A stretch of 64,000 nucleotides of DNA. It comes from Paramecium tetraurelia. Taxonomy: Eukaryota > Ciliophora > Oligohymenophorea > Peniculida > Parameciidae. Position 1 is the stretch's first letter, and every line of letters starts with the position of its first letter. A program made the translations under genes and the position numbers. This document shows positions 27,112 through 38,250 of the stretch, in pieces. The stretch is from contig NW_001798988.1 of NCBI RefSeq assembly GCF_000165425.1, positions 75,204-139,203 on the forward strand. The letters are read 5' to 3'. The notes beneath the pieces are model-generated. The model had not been told where the DNA came from and did not search any database. It worked only from the letters and a program-made list of their open reading frames with translations.

Positions 27112-27145
27112 ATTCTTGTATTTTATCATTTATATTTTCATAAAG

Positions 27146-27454
27146 TCATTGAGTTCTTTCAATCTTTTATTTTACCTTTGGGAAACGCTCAAGTTACTTC
27201 TCAAACATTTGACTTACCACTTAATCAAGAGGTACATCCTTACTCACAGTCATGCTTTTGGTTCCTGGAGACAATACTGAATTTGTCAATTTTTTAATGT
27301 GATCTTCATTCTCTTCCCTTTTGGAGAGATAAAGCAAACCCTTTTTGCTTGGCCCCTCATTCTTTTAAGGTGGCTCAAAGTTATAGGTTTTCCTTAGGAA
27401 TTCAGCAAACTGTTTCTCATTCTTTCTAAATTAAATTGTACACTACCTAGCCAT
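27146..27454 (-). CDS. small basic protein, 102 aa
   Basis: Intronless 103-codon frame. Begins MARQCTIQFRKNEKQFAEFL and is rich in Lys/Glu, with KKGLLYLSKREENEDH in the middle. It ends 35 bp from the convergent coiled-coil gene. No family recognised. The composition and clean start and stop support it. Confidence 0.5.
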
Positions 27455-27543
27455 TTTTTTAAGCATATAAGAAATATAGAAAGTTGCCCTTCTCAACATT
27501 ACTCATTTATCTCTGTATTTTCTTTTCTTGTTATTTTGGAGGC

Positions 27544-27731
27544 ATGGAAGTTTCAGATTATTACCTTGTTTACAATTTTATTTGTTTAGGTTTGCTTTAG
27601 ATTGCAGGCAAAGGATTTATCTATTAAGATTATCTATGCATAATGCTATTTTTCAAGGTTAATCTAAGCAATTGTGCTTATTTAGAGTGAATGATAACAC
27701 CTTCATCGATGATTTATTGAAATTAAAGTGA
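27544..27731 (+). CDS. micro-gene, 45 aa in three exons
   Basis: Removing a 22-nt intron (GTTTACAAT..TGTTTAG) and a 28-nt intron (GTTAATCTA..ATTTAG) gives 46 codons including TGA: MEVSDYYL, CFRLQAKDLSIKIIYAQC, VNDNTFIDDLLKLK. Both introns have good ends and typical lengths, and the spliced peptide is more protein-like than any single frame. It ends 11 bp before the convergent coiled-coil gene. Function unknown; could be a fragment of a larger gene. Confidence 0.4.
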
Positions 27732-27742
27732 TTATATATTTT

Positions 27743-28577
27743 TCATATTTTTGAAACAAAATCACCAATTTCATTAACAGCATTTCTCAATTAAACCAAT
27801 TAAGACTTCAAATTATTTATGTTCTATTCCATCTCTGATATTTTGTAATCATTCTCCAATAATGCCTTTATATGTTAAAATATTCTCATCATGTCTGCAT
27901 CCAAATCACTATACTTTGTAAAAATACAAAATTATTACATGCTATTGCATTTCAGCCACTCCATTATTATTGGTTCTTTGTAGTTGATTGTTCTCATTAA
28001 CAATTGCAGCTATTTAATTAATTCTCTCTTCACATTCTTCACGAGTGACTCCATGCTTATGATTAAAAAGTTCAATCTACTCGTTTACACCTCCAAATTA
28101 TTGGCTAATTTCTTCGAGTTTTTCTTGCATAACCATAAACTTCGATTAAATCTCCTTATTTAGGATCTTATATAAATTATCCTCAATGCTCTTGATACCT
28201 GCTAAATTGTCTTTTGAAATTTTCTTCTCTAGTTTCTCAAGTTACCCTTTATCCAAAGTCACTTATTGTATAATCTGAGAATAATCTTATTATTATTATG
28301 ACTTGTATTATTGATCATTCAATTCATCTAAAAACCCTTATTGATCTATTACAGCTTTTTCGAGATTCTCCATTTTTAACAATACCTTTTGATTGTCCTC
28401 TTCCATTTTTCGAATCTTTTGCCACATCTTTTCTATTACCTATTAAAATCTTTCTGCATTCACAAATTTTTTTAATTCCTCTTGCACTTATAAACACGTT
28501 TGGCATGTCTTCTATGTATTCATTTCTTCCTAAAATTCTATTGTTGAAGGACCTTTATCCTAAAAGTTTTATTTCAT
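27743..28577 (-). CDS. coiled-coil protein, 269 aa
   Basis: Starts MKQNFQDKGPSTIEF, contains TCQTCLQVQEELKKF, then long heptad-like stretches (WQKIRKMEEDNQKVLLKME, LEKKISKDNLAGIKSIED, VTREECEERINQIAAIV) to the end. One 25-nt intron ending AAAG (GTAATAATT..ACAAAG) restores the last exon, total 270 codons. An upstream ATG at 28620 opens a different frame without a good intron and was not used. Likely a cytoskeletal or basal-body protein; no family assigned. Confidence 0.65.
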
Positions 28578-29708
28578 TATAAAATCGATAATATTCAGCT
28601 ATCTTCCTTAGTTTCGACATGAGTTCGCTGATTTTAGATATTTATCTTATGAATTTTATCTACTCATTAATTTAATATTATAAATTGAAATACAAAAGCC
28701 AAAATAATCATATTTCAAACTATCTCCTCCTATTATAGTAGCAGCTATTGAAATAAGAGAACGTAGAAAACAAATAAAATTTAAGCTATAATGATAAAGT
28801 GAAAAAAATTCATACATATGGGAATCACCCAAGGAATCTTCAAAAATATAATATTATTAAATAAATTTTGATTAACAATTAATTCAATGTATTTGATTTT
28901 ATCTAATTGCATATCTTAAACATTACATGCATAAGATTATTTTTAAAAAAATTAAGTCATTAAAAAAGGATATTAACTAATTTATTTTTTTCATTTAATG
29001 ATTTGCTCATTTAAATATAGAAATCATTGAAAATTTTTATTAATTAAAACCTATTGATATATTAGGAAATAAGATATGCCTTTCATTTGTAGATTAATCT
29101 GTTTTTTAAAGTTTAAAAAGATAGGTCTTTATTATCTAAGAAAATTAACAAAGTTCATATATATGTCAAAACTTATCCATTTGTAATACAAAAATCATAG
29201 TATAAAAAGGAGTAGAGAGTAAAATCCTTTATGATTATATTCGTTATTAAAGATAAATTCCTTGTATCCAAAATTTCTTGTTCTTAATTCCGAAGTCTGC
29301 CAATAATTAACACATATACAGAAATATTACAATTTTATTTATTCAAAGAATATATTGATTTATTTAGCTCTATCTGAAAAAAGTGAGTGATTCTGAATTA
29401 TGAATTCAGATCCAATAGCATTCTGAGTATTTTTATTTTTAAATAATTCCCTTTTTTAAGATTACTTTTTGAACCGTCAATTTACAAGAACATTGATGAT
29501 GTACAAAATATTGATTGGCTTTGATATTTGAAATAATGGAAATTTAGAAAAGTTTATTCTATTTAACAAAGATTATAATGTTCTTTTGATTAACTTAATT
29601 GAAAACTTGGATTAAATTAAAAGTTAAATCAATATTAGCAAGAATATTGTTTAACAAATGATTCTAATAAGATGACAAATATTTTGCATATGACAAATAA
29701 AATAATTT
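28578..29708. other. AT-rich gene-poor stretch
   Basis: 1.1 kb, strongly AT-rich with poly(A/T) runs. I see no coding frame with convincing composition, no tandem repeat and no RNA gene. Confidence 0.55.
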
Positions 29709-29843
29709 TCAATCTGTTTTATTGATTGTATGGCACTTTTTCATTTCCATCCAACATCCTAAACCACAAAAACCCAAAAGACCAACCAATATAGCAATCA
29801 AAAATAAATGACTGAAGGAAGGTTCAGAATACTCTATTTCCAT
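29709..29843 (-). CDS. single-pass membrane micropeptide, 44 aa
   Basis: MEIEYSEPSFSH is followed by LFLIAILVGLLGFCGLGC, a clean membrane helix, and a short basic-Cys tail (WMEMKKCHTINKTD). 45 codons to TGA. The same frame extends upstream to another Met (MLEQFDIDKQTF), which would give about 62 residues. The reading frame of the neighbouring hypothetical gene (29798-30686) overlaps it, so it may instead be that gene's C-terminal anchor, though I found no normal-length intron joining them. Confidence 0.45.
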   Translation of the reverse strand: MEIEYSEPSFSHLFLIAILVGLLGFCGLGCWMEMKKCHTINKTD

Positions 29844-30686
29844 TAAATCCCTTAATTAAAATGTTTATTTATCTATATCAAATTACTCAAGCATTAAATG
29901 CTTAATTATCTTTTATCACATTATAGGTTAAATATATGCATTAAATATATTTATTTATTTGATTCTTGAAATTTATCAATGATCTTGTCCCTTTGTAATT
30001 TAGAAGAATCAGAAATTGACTCTAAAATGATATTGAATAAAAAATTTTTAAATTAGTCATCGGCTATTCTATTTCTATAATTTTCAAGTTAAGCACCCAA
30101 ATCTAGATCTTGCTAGTGCTTTTCTACTTGCCACACAATATTTAGACAATTTTCAATAGTTATGAATGAAATTTCTTTGATCTATTATATACATATCAAA
30201 AAAATTGAATAGTTAGTTTTCTATATTATGTTTTTTTTTTAAATTGATTAGACATAGATTAATAAACTATCAAAATGCTTATCTCTAGATACAAATTTTA
30301 TACATATCTAAGAACTTTATTATTTGTTAATAGCTCAATATAAAATGATAGCATTGATTCATCTCTTTTATGGAACCCTATTACTATTAATTTTAAGTAT
30401 CCCATTGATTATAAATTGCGCAGAATAATTTCTTCTCATACTAAGCAATAAATTATAATTTTCTATTTCATCATGCACAAGCTTTTTATTTTGTAAATTC
30501 TCAATTTTTATGTGTTAACAATTCGCAAAATAATTATACTTAATTTTAATTGTATCTACTTTATTTTTATGTAATTTTGAAGATGGGAAAAGATCAAAAC
30601 TTTTTTAAATTATTTGCATTACAATAGGAATCTAATAATACTAAAATGTTTATTACATTTATCTTTAGTTAATTAACAGTCTTCAT
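29798..30686 (-). CDS. unknown helical protein, exon structure unresolved
   Basis: N-terminal exons are clear: MKTVNQLKIN, a 25-nt intron (GTAATAAAC..TATTAG), then IPIVMQIIQKSFDLFPSSK, NLQNKKLVHDEIENYNLL. Further down, the segment IENCLNIVWQVEKHQQDLD to ..DKIIDKFQESNK is coding-like. The middle (about 30190-30390) needs at least one intron I could not place. The 3' stop is uncertain because the last frame runs into the micropeptide. Mostly helical; no family recognised. Confidence 0.4.
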
Positions 30687-30786
30687 CTACATTATAGATT
30701 GAGAATAGTTTTCAAAGTCCTATTTTTAAGATTCCCATCATATTTATTGTACTTGCTATTTATATTTATAATTCAATTAATATTAT

Positions 30787-31296
30787 TCATGTGTTATCAA
30801 TTATAGGTTTATTAGTTTTGGGTTAAGGAATTGGGAAAAATTGTCTACTAAGAGCTGAATAGCGTGAAATTAACGGCTCATCAGTTATCATTAGATCTGT
30901 GACTAATTTTAATGGTGTTATTGGCAAATCTCTTAACTGAGCATTCACTTTATTCTTAGAACGAGTAATAAATTTTGGGTACTGATGTAAGAATTAATAT
31001 TTTACGTCCTTTGGTGTCAATAAATACTGCTTTTTCTCATTATTTTCAATTTAATTTAATTCTTCGGTTCTAAAATGAATGGCATTTCCCTCTAAGATAA
31101 TAAAGAATAGCCTATTTCTTACATAGATCATTGAAAACCATATAAATTTAAACACCACACAAAGAAGCCAATTCATATGCCTTCTTTAGTAAACCTATCT
31201 TCCTTTTATGAAATGTAATCTAAACCATATTTAAGAACATACATTTCTTTATTGTCTGTCTTCTATTTTAGTGATTGAAATCTTTTTTCTGCCCAT
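30787..31296 (-). CDS. MADS-box transcription factor (SRF/MEF2 type)
   Basis: ~151 aa. MGRKKISITKIEDRQQRN, then ITFHKRKIGLLKKAYELASL, CGVQIYMVFNDLQGNAIHF: a full MADS domain with its basic DNA-contacting N-terminus and dimer helix, binding CArG-like sites. Two introns (23 and 31 nt) give 152 codons; the first interrupts the domain after residue ~18. The ~90 residues after the MADS box (LLTPKDVKYQFLHQYPKFI, Pro-rich tail) match no SAM or K domain that I can see. Short for the family, so probably a DNA-binding and dimerising module with a minimal tail. Confidence 0.9.
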
Positions 31297-31513
31297 TATA
31301 ATTTAAATTAAAATAATTAAAATTTCATAAGCTCAATAAACCATCATTAGGTTAATCATAGATGAACTCTTTTTCTTTAAAATAGAATCCTTTAACTATT
31401 ATATATATATTTAAAATTTAAGAATAATAAGGCTTTTTGAGAGGACTAATTAAACTAAGAGCTTAATGAATTACTTTAATATAAATTTACTTATGAAAAT
31501 ATTATACATTATA

Positions 31514-34312
31514 TCAATTTAGATAAAATTATTTAACCTATTTACTTGATTTGACCAATCTTGATAATACTTTTGTTGCAATAACTATCAAGACTGTTGT
31601 TGCTATAAGGGCATTATAATTGAAATTATCCAGTAACATATCGTATGTCTAATATATTATTAAGAAAAATATACTTTATCAGGAGCGATTCTAGTGAAGA
31701 AAATATCAGAACCATAAACTAATAGTAACGCTGAGGATTCTAAATTTGTTGATTCTATTGAAAATTTCTCAATTTCGAACTAGATTAAATAATTAAAATA
31801 CAGTTTAGTGATATGTCAGCATGTTTAAAAAATTAATTGGTAATTAATATTAATAAGGAGGAAGCTCTGCTGATTACAGAGAATATTCTAATATAGGTTG
31901 ATCTGCCTTTTCTCTTCTTCTAGTGGAAACTAAGTTACGATCTAAAGAATGCAATTATCCTGAAGTTGTTATAATCAATAAATTCTTTTTTGTTAATGAT
32001 TTAAGAGTTCTAGACATTCCCAAATACTTGATTCCCAAAGGGCATCCATATACTTATTACAAGAAGAATGATTCAAAGTCAGCTTTATAATAGTTAGTAA
32101 TGATTGGTGTTTTTGTAAAGTAATAGTTTTCCAACATTTTAATAAATGATACTTCAATCTTAGCATGATAGATTTCAACAGTCCAAATTTCAAACATCAT
32201 TTAAGCCTTATTGTAATAAGTAACAAACACTTAGTGTTCATCAAAAACTAAATTAATAGGTTGGTTAAAGTCAGCCTCACTTTGGACACTCTAAAATATT
32301 ATTTTGCCAGTCTTAGCATTAATAATAAATAATTTTAATTTATCCCCATCTGAAGTTAAGACTGCAAAATTAGATTGATCAATCAATTTGAATATGACTT
32401 TTCTATCATCCCATATTGCAACTCTTGGATTTTCTTCTCCAACATGATAAGAAGATCTGATTATCAAAATTTCATCTTTCATATTAATTGTCCATATGTT
32501 GACTAATTAATTATTGAATAATTTATATCCTTTAAGTACGCCATTGTCATTTCTATATAAGATGATCTCTTTTGTATTTAAAGAATCATGTTTGGGATAT
32601 GTAAATATATTGTTTTCTTCATCAATTAGAATTACAATATTGTGATGTTGCCCAGGTCCTCCTTCCACTCTGTAGGGGATTGTCCATAAAATATTATTTG
32701 AAGATTGTGATGCAACCTATTGGATTATTCCATGTTATAAATCTAAAACAAAAGTATTCAAACGTTTTTTCTCATTCGAATAATAAAATAACACGTGAGT
32801 TGGCTTTGCATCATTGCTATCAAAATGTCTGATTAGATTGGAACTAAATTATTATGGAATGTATTACTCTATTTAATGATGTGCAACCAATTTAAAGGAT
32901 TTATCTTAATTATTAATCTATAATTTAATTAATAAAGATAACTCTTAAGTGTCATAACATAATAATGTTCCATAAGTTGTCAAAAAGTAGACCTTCTATT
33001 TCAATCCATAGGTTTATTCCATCTCTCTTGTTTAAACCTTCTCTTTACCCAAATTATCAATAAAATGAGTTGCTACCTCTTGTAAATCTCTGACCTCGTT
33101 CAAAATCCTTGAAACAATATTTTACACCAAAAACAAAGGATTGTTTGTACCGTGCTTCTCAAGTGATTCATAATATGTATTTTTATGTGTCTATTCTTAA
33201 TTTTCGTATTTTTCGTAAAAAACAGTATCAATGCTAATTAAAGATTGTTCAGTTGTCCATCTAATACCTTTATTATCAACTAGTACAGTCTGTAAATCTT
33301 TATACTGAATTAAAAATTATTTTTTATTTTAATCTATCAAAAAAGCATTTAATATTGATGTCTTTGTTTCTAATTCTATCATTTCTGAGTGATGTTATTT
33401 TGTATCTCTGTCAAAAGTCACAATAATTAACTCATTATCTTTCTATTTTAAAGTATAATAATATTTTTGAGTCTCTAAATTTTATATAACATGCTCATCT
33501 TGATTTAATTCATATTCAATTTACCCATCCAAATTAACTATCTATTTCTTTGATTTTTCATTAATTACTAGAGTTTATGTTAACCCAATAAATCTATCCA
33601 ATTTCTTAATTAGTTCAATATCTAATGGCTTGGCTGATTTCTCTTTGAGGTGATAAGCAAATTTTTCATCTTTATAAACAAGGGTGTTGCCAAATTCATA
33701 AATTTTACCATTATTCAAACTTTATACACAGTAATTTTATTATATAGATTCTCTAATTTAATAGATGCAAATTTCCGTTTATTTTTGCAAAACAACCACT
33801 GGAACATCAAAGATATATCCTGCGTGTATAATTTAATGATCGAACCTAAAGATATCTAACTTATATTCATACTTCTTAGTGAATTTGTTATTAAAGGTCG
33901 AGAAAATAGTTTATCCATATATAAGTATAAACTCTCCATTTAATCCTATTAAGCAATGGTCGATTTAGTCTATAATTTCTCCTTCTGTCAACACTGAATA
34001 TCCTTCATTATATAATTGCACAATCTATTGATTTGGTTCATACCTGACGTAATTGTAGGAATCACACATAGTATAAGTATTTCTTTATTTAACTTGGCCT
34101 AAATTATACGAGTACATAAAACCTGTAGATTTCTCAATAATTCCATGTTGATTGTTCGTATTTTAGTAAAATATAGTTTAATCCTAAACTTGAATGTATT
34201 TTAGTTCGCCAAATAGTCTTTTATTCCAATCATGCACTCCTGCTTGTTGTTAATGCAATGCAAGGACATTATTAAAGATAATTCCAGCCACGCTCACAAT
34301 TAATAATAACAT
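31514..34312 (-). CDS. EMC1: ER membrane protein complex subunit 1
   Basis: About 900 aa, the large lumenal subunit of the EMC insertase. Signal peptide MLLLIVSVAGIIFNNVLA, then GVHDWNKRLFGELKYIQVQ as at the start of the EMC1 beta-propeller. The conserved C-terminal domain shows DLRVLDIPKYLIPKG, GQLHSLDRNLVSTRRREK, LQSAELPPYQ, a strand with VYGSDIFFTRIAPDKV, YDMLLDNFNYNALIATTVL and a last membrane helix TTVLIVIATKVLSRLVKSSK. This GSD-FFTR and YD-LL order is typical of EMC1. Several small introns are needed; I placed the ends but not every splice site. Stop TGA at 31514-31516. Confidence 0.85.
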
Positions 34313-34376
34313 TTATTAAATTTAATATTTTAAGTTCAATTAAAAAATTTTGTATTAGTCTAATGCAGATATTTTA

Positions 34377-35866
34377 TCATCAATATTTCTACTAGAAGGA
34401 AGAATCAATTCTTATATATAGAAGTTCCTGTATTGCTATCTTGAATTTCTTTAGGGTATTCAACAACTTATGTATTTCGATTAAGTCCATATAATTCATC
34501 ATGAATTTAGGAATTTGACTGTGATCTTATTTGAATCAAAAGTATTTAATGTTATACAAAATTAAAATTTGCCATATTCCAAATCATTTAACCTTTTAGA
34601 TATTTCAAAAGTAGGATAATGTTTTGATTTTTGTTGAGTACTTTAATTTATATCACATATTAATTATTTAAGATATTGTTGATCTTGATTAATGAGATCT
34701 TTATTTCATAGTAATAACTTTATTGATTTCTAAAATATATCAAAACTAATGGAATTTTAAGAGGTTGTCTTAATATAATATTTTAATATTAATTAATGAT
34801 TATTCATTCATCAAGCCAGAATTAAAACTTAGTTTAGAGTCCAGTTACCCATTTGATAGCAATTCCTTTATAACCTGATAAGAAAAGAACTTTAGTTGAT
34901 TATGATGGATTCCTTCCCATAGCTAATTTAAGTTATGTTTCTGGATTCTAAATAATATCATGTTAAGATAAGACAATATTATCTTGTTCGGCCTAATAAA
35001 TGAAAGAAAATGAATACTTCTGAAGCATTTTCTTCTAAAAATGTAGCTTTGAATGATCCATCTTCTGATTCTAATGTGACAATTTTTCCGTATTCTTTAA
35101 TTTAGACCTTAAACTATTTTATAGTTTTAACACTTTTATATAAATAATTAAAAATACGCTGTCTCTTTGTTACCGCTTGTATCATTAATTTCTTATCTTT
35201 TGATGGCCATCTTATTTACTAACATTTTATTTGCTTAATCTTTTAAGACATCTTGAAGACTATTTGGCTTTTGTTAATTTTGAGCGGGTATATTAGATGG
35301 GATTTGAGCGGGGATTGGAATTTAAGGTTATTAATTTATTTTGGATGGTTATGCCACAAATGGACTTTATGGTTGTTAAGGAATAAATGGACTTGTTGGC
35401 TGTTATTAAGAAACGAAGGGGGAGGTTGGTTGTTAAGTGGGAGTAAATCCTGGTTGATTAGCAGGTTGATTGGTAGATGGAAAGTTACTTGGAACACTAT
35501 TTTTGTCCTAAAATATTTGAATATATACATACCAAGCATTCAACTCTTTCACCTCCTTAAAGGAATTGATTTATCTTTGTGCTTTTTTAAATCGGTTTTT
35601 GTTGATCATTTATTCTCCATACTTTATCTAAAAACTTACCATTTTTAACATGATCATCAAAAATGTCCTCAAATGTATCATTGGGTTTTAATTGAACTTA
35701 TTTTCCATTGACTGTAAAGGAGATGCTCATATATGATTTCTATTAATTAAAAATATTTATATTTCTATTAACTTAATTTTATTACATTTCAATAACCCTA
35801 ATAAATAAATATAGTTATTAATATATATTATCATCAACATTCAATATTTTTATTTCATATTCATGA
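34377..35866 (-). repeat. repeat copy A (inverted)
   Basis: About 1.49 kb highly similar to the reverse complement of 40203-41804 and, in part, 42235-43260. It contains the copy-A gene (34804-35730), its short upstream region and a downstream coding-like ORF (IQDSNTGTSIYKN end). Coding and intron sequences are conserved, so it is a genuine duplication of genomic DNA, not retrocopying. Confidence 0.9.
34804..35730 (-). CDS. unknown Gln/Pro-linker protein, family copy A
   Basis: ~283 aa after three 25-nt introns (GTATGTATA..TTTTAG, GTATTTTTA..AAAAG, GTATTCATT..ATTAG); 284 codons. N-terminal ~65 residues (MSISFTVNGKQVQLKPNDTF, VWRINDQQKPI, FLQGGERVECL) look like a small beta-grasp or ubiquitin-like fold, by inference. 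Then a Pro/Gln/Ser linker with QQPTSPFxxQ repeats. A C-terminal domain follows with IKEYGKIVTLESEDGSFKA, GRNPSQSTKVLFLSGYKGIA and FQFWLDE. Two further copies lie at 40453 and 42369. This copy has the longest linker and appears intact. Confidence 0.75.
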
Positions 35867-36113
35867 TCCATAAAACTCTCTTTTATTTAATTTCATTCAT
35901 ATATATCTAAAGGTATTATTTTTTTAATTAATAATATTCTAACTCATAATTTACTCTTATCGCCAAATTGCTATTTAATTCTAGATCTTCTTCATCTCTT
36001 AATTCTTTCAAATGATAATAGTTACTCTTATTAATGTCTCCATATTTAATAAACTTATGTTTTGTAATATTTAATATTTGGAAACATAAATAAACCTTGT
36101 GCAGTTTACTCAT
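35841..36113 (-). CDS. small hypothetical protein, 90 aa
   Basis: 91-codon frame starting MSKLHK, with a charged middle (HLKELRDEEDLELNSN) and ending IMNMKQKY. The last eight codons fall inside repeat copy A and are also the last codons of the ORF at 39786-40226, so the C-terminus may have been supplied by the repeat. Function unknown. Confidence 0.4.
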
Positions 36114-36406
36114 AACTAATCTTGTTTAATGATTTTAAAGGAGAGACTAGTATATTTTGCAATTAATTTAACTAACTTATGAAACTGTGTCATTTAGTTG
36201 TTTTGTTCTGAAATGATCAACCAAAAACAATCAACAATTAGCGATATTATTTACTGTATTATGAAAACATCACGTTTTTTTCAAAATTTGCACATTTAAA
36301 GAAGGAACTTTTTTACCATCGTCAATGATTGTTGTTGAATTTGATGAATTCAATTTTTAAAGTATTACCTGCAAAGAGTGGAATTATATTTATTCATTAA
36401 TTTAAA

Positions 36407-37688
36407 ATGTATAAATCCAAACGAACCTAATATGGTGGATCGACTGCCAGCACTTTAGATCTGTTACAGTCATAGGATTGTCTATTTTGTCAATAATCTC
36501 ATTAATTTTGTTGCCTCATTACTAGAGCTCTTTACATCAAATATTCAGCAAGCCAGAATTATTACTATCAAAAGGATATTAATATAATACTTTTGCAATA
36601 ACGATCTAAACAATATACTGCTTATAAAGAATGGACTTATTATGATCCTAATGAGTATTTAAAAAGGTTTTATTCTTTAACTGATACAAGATAAAAAACC
36701 ATAGTATTAACTGAATATTATAAAGTAATTACTTTCAAAACTATACTGAATAGTTTCATCGAGATATTCCTCGTCTTTTCATGTTACCTATAGCTTCAAC
36801 ATTATCTAAATATCATGATAAACGCCGCAGAATAGAATATATAAGAATATCAAGGATGCTAGGAGGGCATGTTGAATAACCAACATCAACATAAAATTCT
36901 ATCTAAACAGTATTAATTGAATATTTACATAAACTTAGTCATTGCAAAATCTATTGGGTTAATTAAATTTTACTAAACAAGAATAATCTAACACTTTGAT
37001 TGAAATATAAAAAAATCTAAAAGAAGCCATAAATACATCCTAAAACAATCAAAGAGAATTTGATTCTCGTAAGTATAATCTACCTCTATAACTAAAAAAT
37101 TCTGATTATTACAATAAATCTAAATTAGATCATAAATCTGATACCAATTCAAGATTGGATTTTAAAGAAAATATAAATGATCTAATTTATAAAAAAAAGC
37201 CATTAAAAAATTCAGGTATATAAACATAAAGAGAAATTTCTTAACCCAAAGTATATAGCACTGAAAAAAATTGTAAATTATAGGTTCAATAGATTCCCCT
37301 CACTTAAAGAAATGGCAACAATACAAAATAATCAATATCTCCTAGACCTACGACTTAAAGATCTATAAAACCTTAAATTATGTAGTTATTAAAGCCTAAC
37401 CATAATAACAACAATAAATTAAAGGCTACTAACATTATCTTAGAATGTCTAATGAGAAAGCTGAATTTAGATCAAAAGACTCTCAAAAAATAAAAATCCA
37501 AGTCTCCTAATAATCCTTCTAATTAACAAGCGAAAAGAAAGAGAAGAGTAATGAGCACAAATTAAGAAGCAACAAAAATAGATTTGACTTAACTTAAATA
37601 AAAATAATCATAATTACTTTAGAGTAAGTTTGATTAAAATATTATTAATAAAGGATATAAAACAGGAAGAGCCTCAGCAATGGCTTGA
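36407..37688 (+). CDS. conserved-looking unknown protein, 407 aa
   Basis: Start MYKSKRTQYGGSTASTLDL. Residues ~65-160 form a compact, strongly basic-aromatic block: AYKEWTYYDPNEYLKRFYSL, KTIVLTEYYKFHRDIPRLFM, PIASTLSKYHDKRRRIEYIR. The pattern of a YYK-FH--IPR-F motif followed by KYHDK-RR-EY recalls conserved ciliary proteins of unknown function, from memory only. The C-terminal 250 residues are basic and Ser/Asn/Gln-rich, and end KGYKTGRASAMA. Two 29-nt introns (GTAATTACT.., GTATTAATT..) give 408 codons. Presumably a microtubule or ciliary protein; unproven. Confidence 0.68.
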
Positions 37689-37733
37689 TTAATTTAGTTA
37701 TATATTTATTTATTTATTACTATAAAAATAAAG

Positions 37734-38024
37734 TCAATTGTAAAAAGAAAAGTTTAAAATTGAATCTAAAATATCATACCCTAATTCAATTGTTCCATCT
37801 ATTAAATATAGGTTTTCTAATTTTGATCTAAAATTTTTATTTGGTTTATTCAAATACAAATCGATATCTTTCTATGAAAAATTCAATCTCAATATTATCC
37901 ATTGCAAATAACACATATGTAATTTTAGACTTATTGAATGATGGAACTATCCCCTTATTATATTAGGACCTGAAGTAGTGCCAGAAAGTTTGCACAAAAT
38001 AAATCTTTGATATATGATATCCAT
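37734..38024 (-). CDS. possible short gene or HORMA-like remnant
   Basis: A 97-codon frame MDIIYQRFILCKLSG..NFSFYN, polar and Lys/Asn-rich at the end. A different frame across the same stretch reads SKITYVLFAMDNIEIEFFIE followed by RYRFVFEQ, which resembles a HORMA-domain strand (a hydrophobic strand, acidic turn, then ERY-F-F). The two readings conflict, so this is either one short gene or a decayed fragment. Confidence 0.3.
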
Positions 38025-38250
38025 AAGAATAGTTAGTTAAGATATATTTAAATCTAGAGTCCATATATATATAAGTTAAAAACTGTCAAATGTCAAAAAA
38101 AAAATTGTTTTTTTTCTAATCTATTTACCATTAACTTTAAAAAAGTAAATATCTTGAGTAAATTCATATTTTCTAAAAAATGACATAATCATTTCAACAA
38201 ACTTTATATTGCAATTTAATAATAAAAATAAATACTTTAGTCAAGTGAAA

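Noticed and set aside
29709-30686. Joining the membrane micropeptide to the upstream hypothetical gene as one tail-anchored protein
   Set aside because: The only introns that give the right frame would be 14, 47 or 53 nt, outside the size range seen elsewhere in this window.
35253-35648. 131-codon + strand ORF rich in Trp and Leu
   Set aside because: It is the antisense of the Gln/Pro linker of family copy A; the minus-strand gene has conserved introns and intact sister copies. The same applies to the minus-strand ORF at 42451-42756 opposite copy C.
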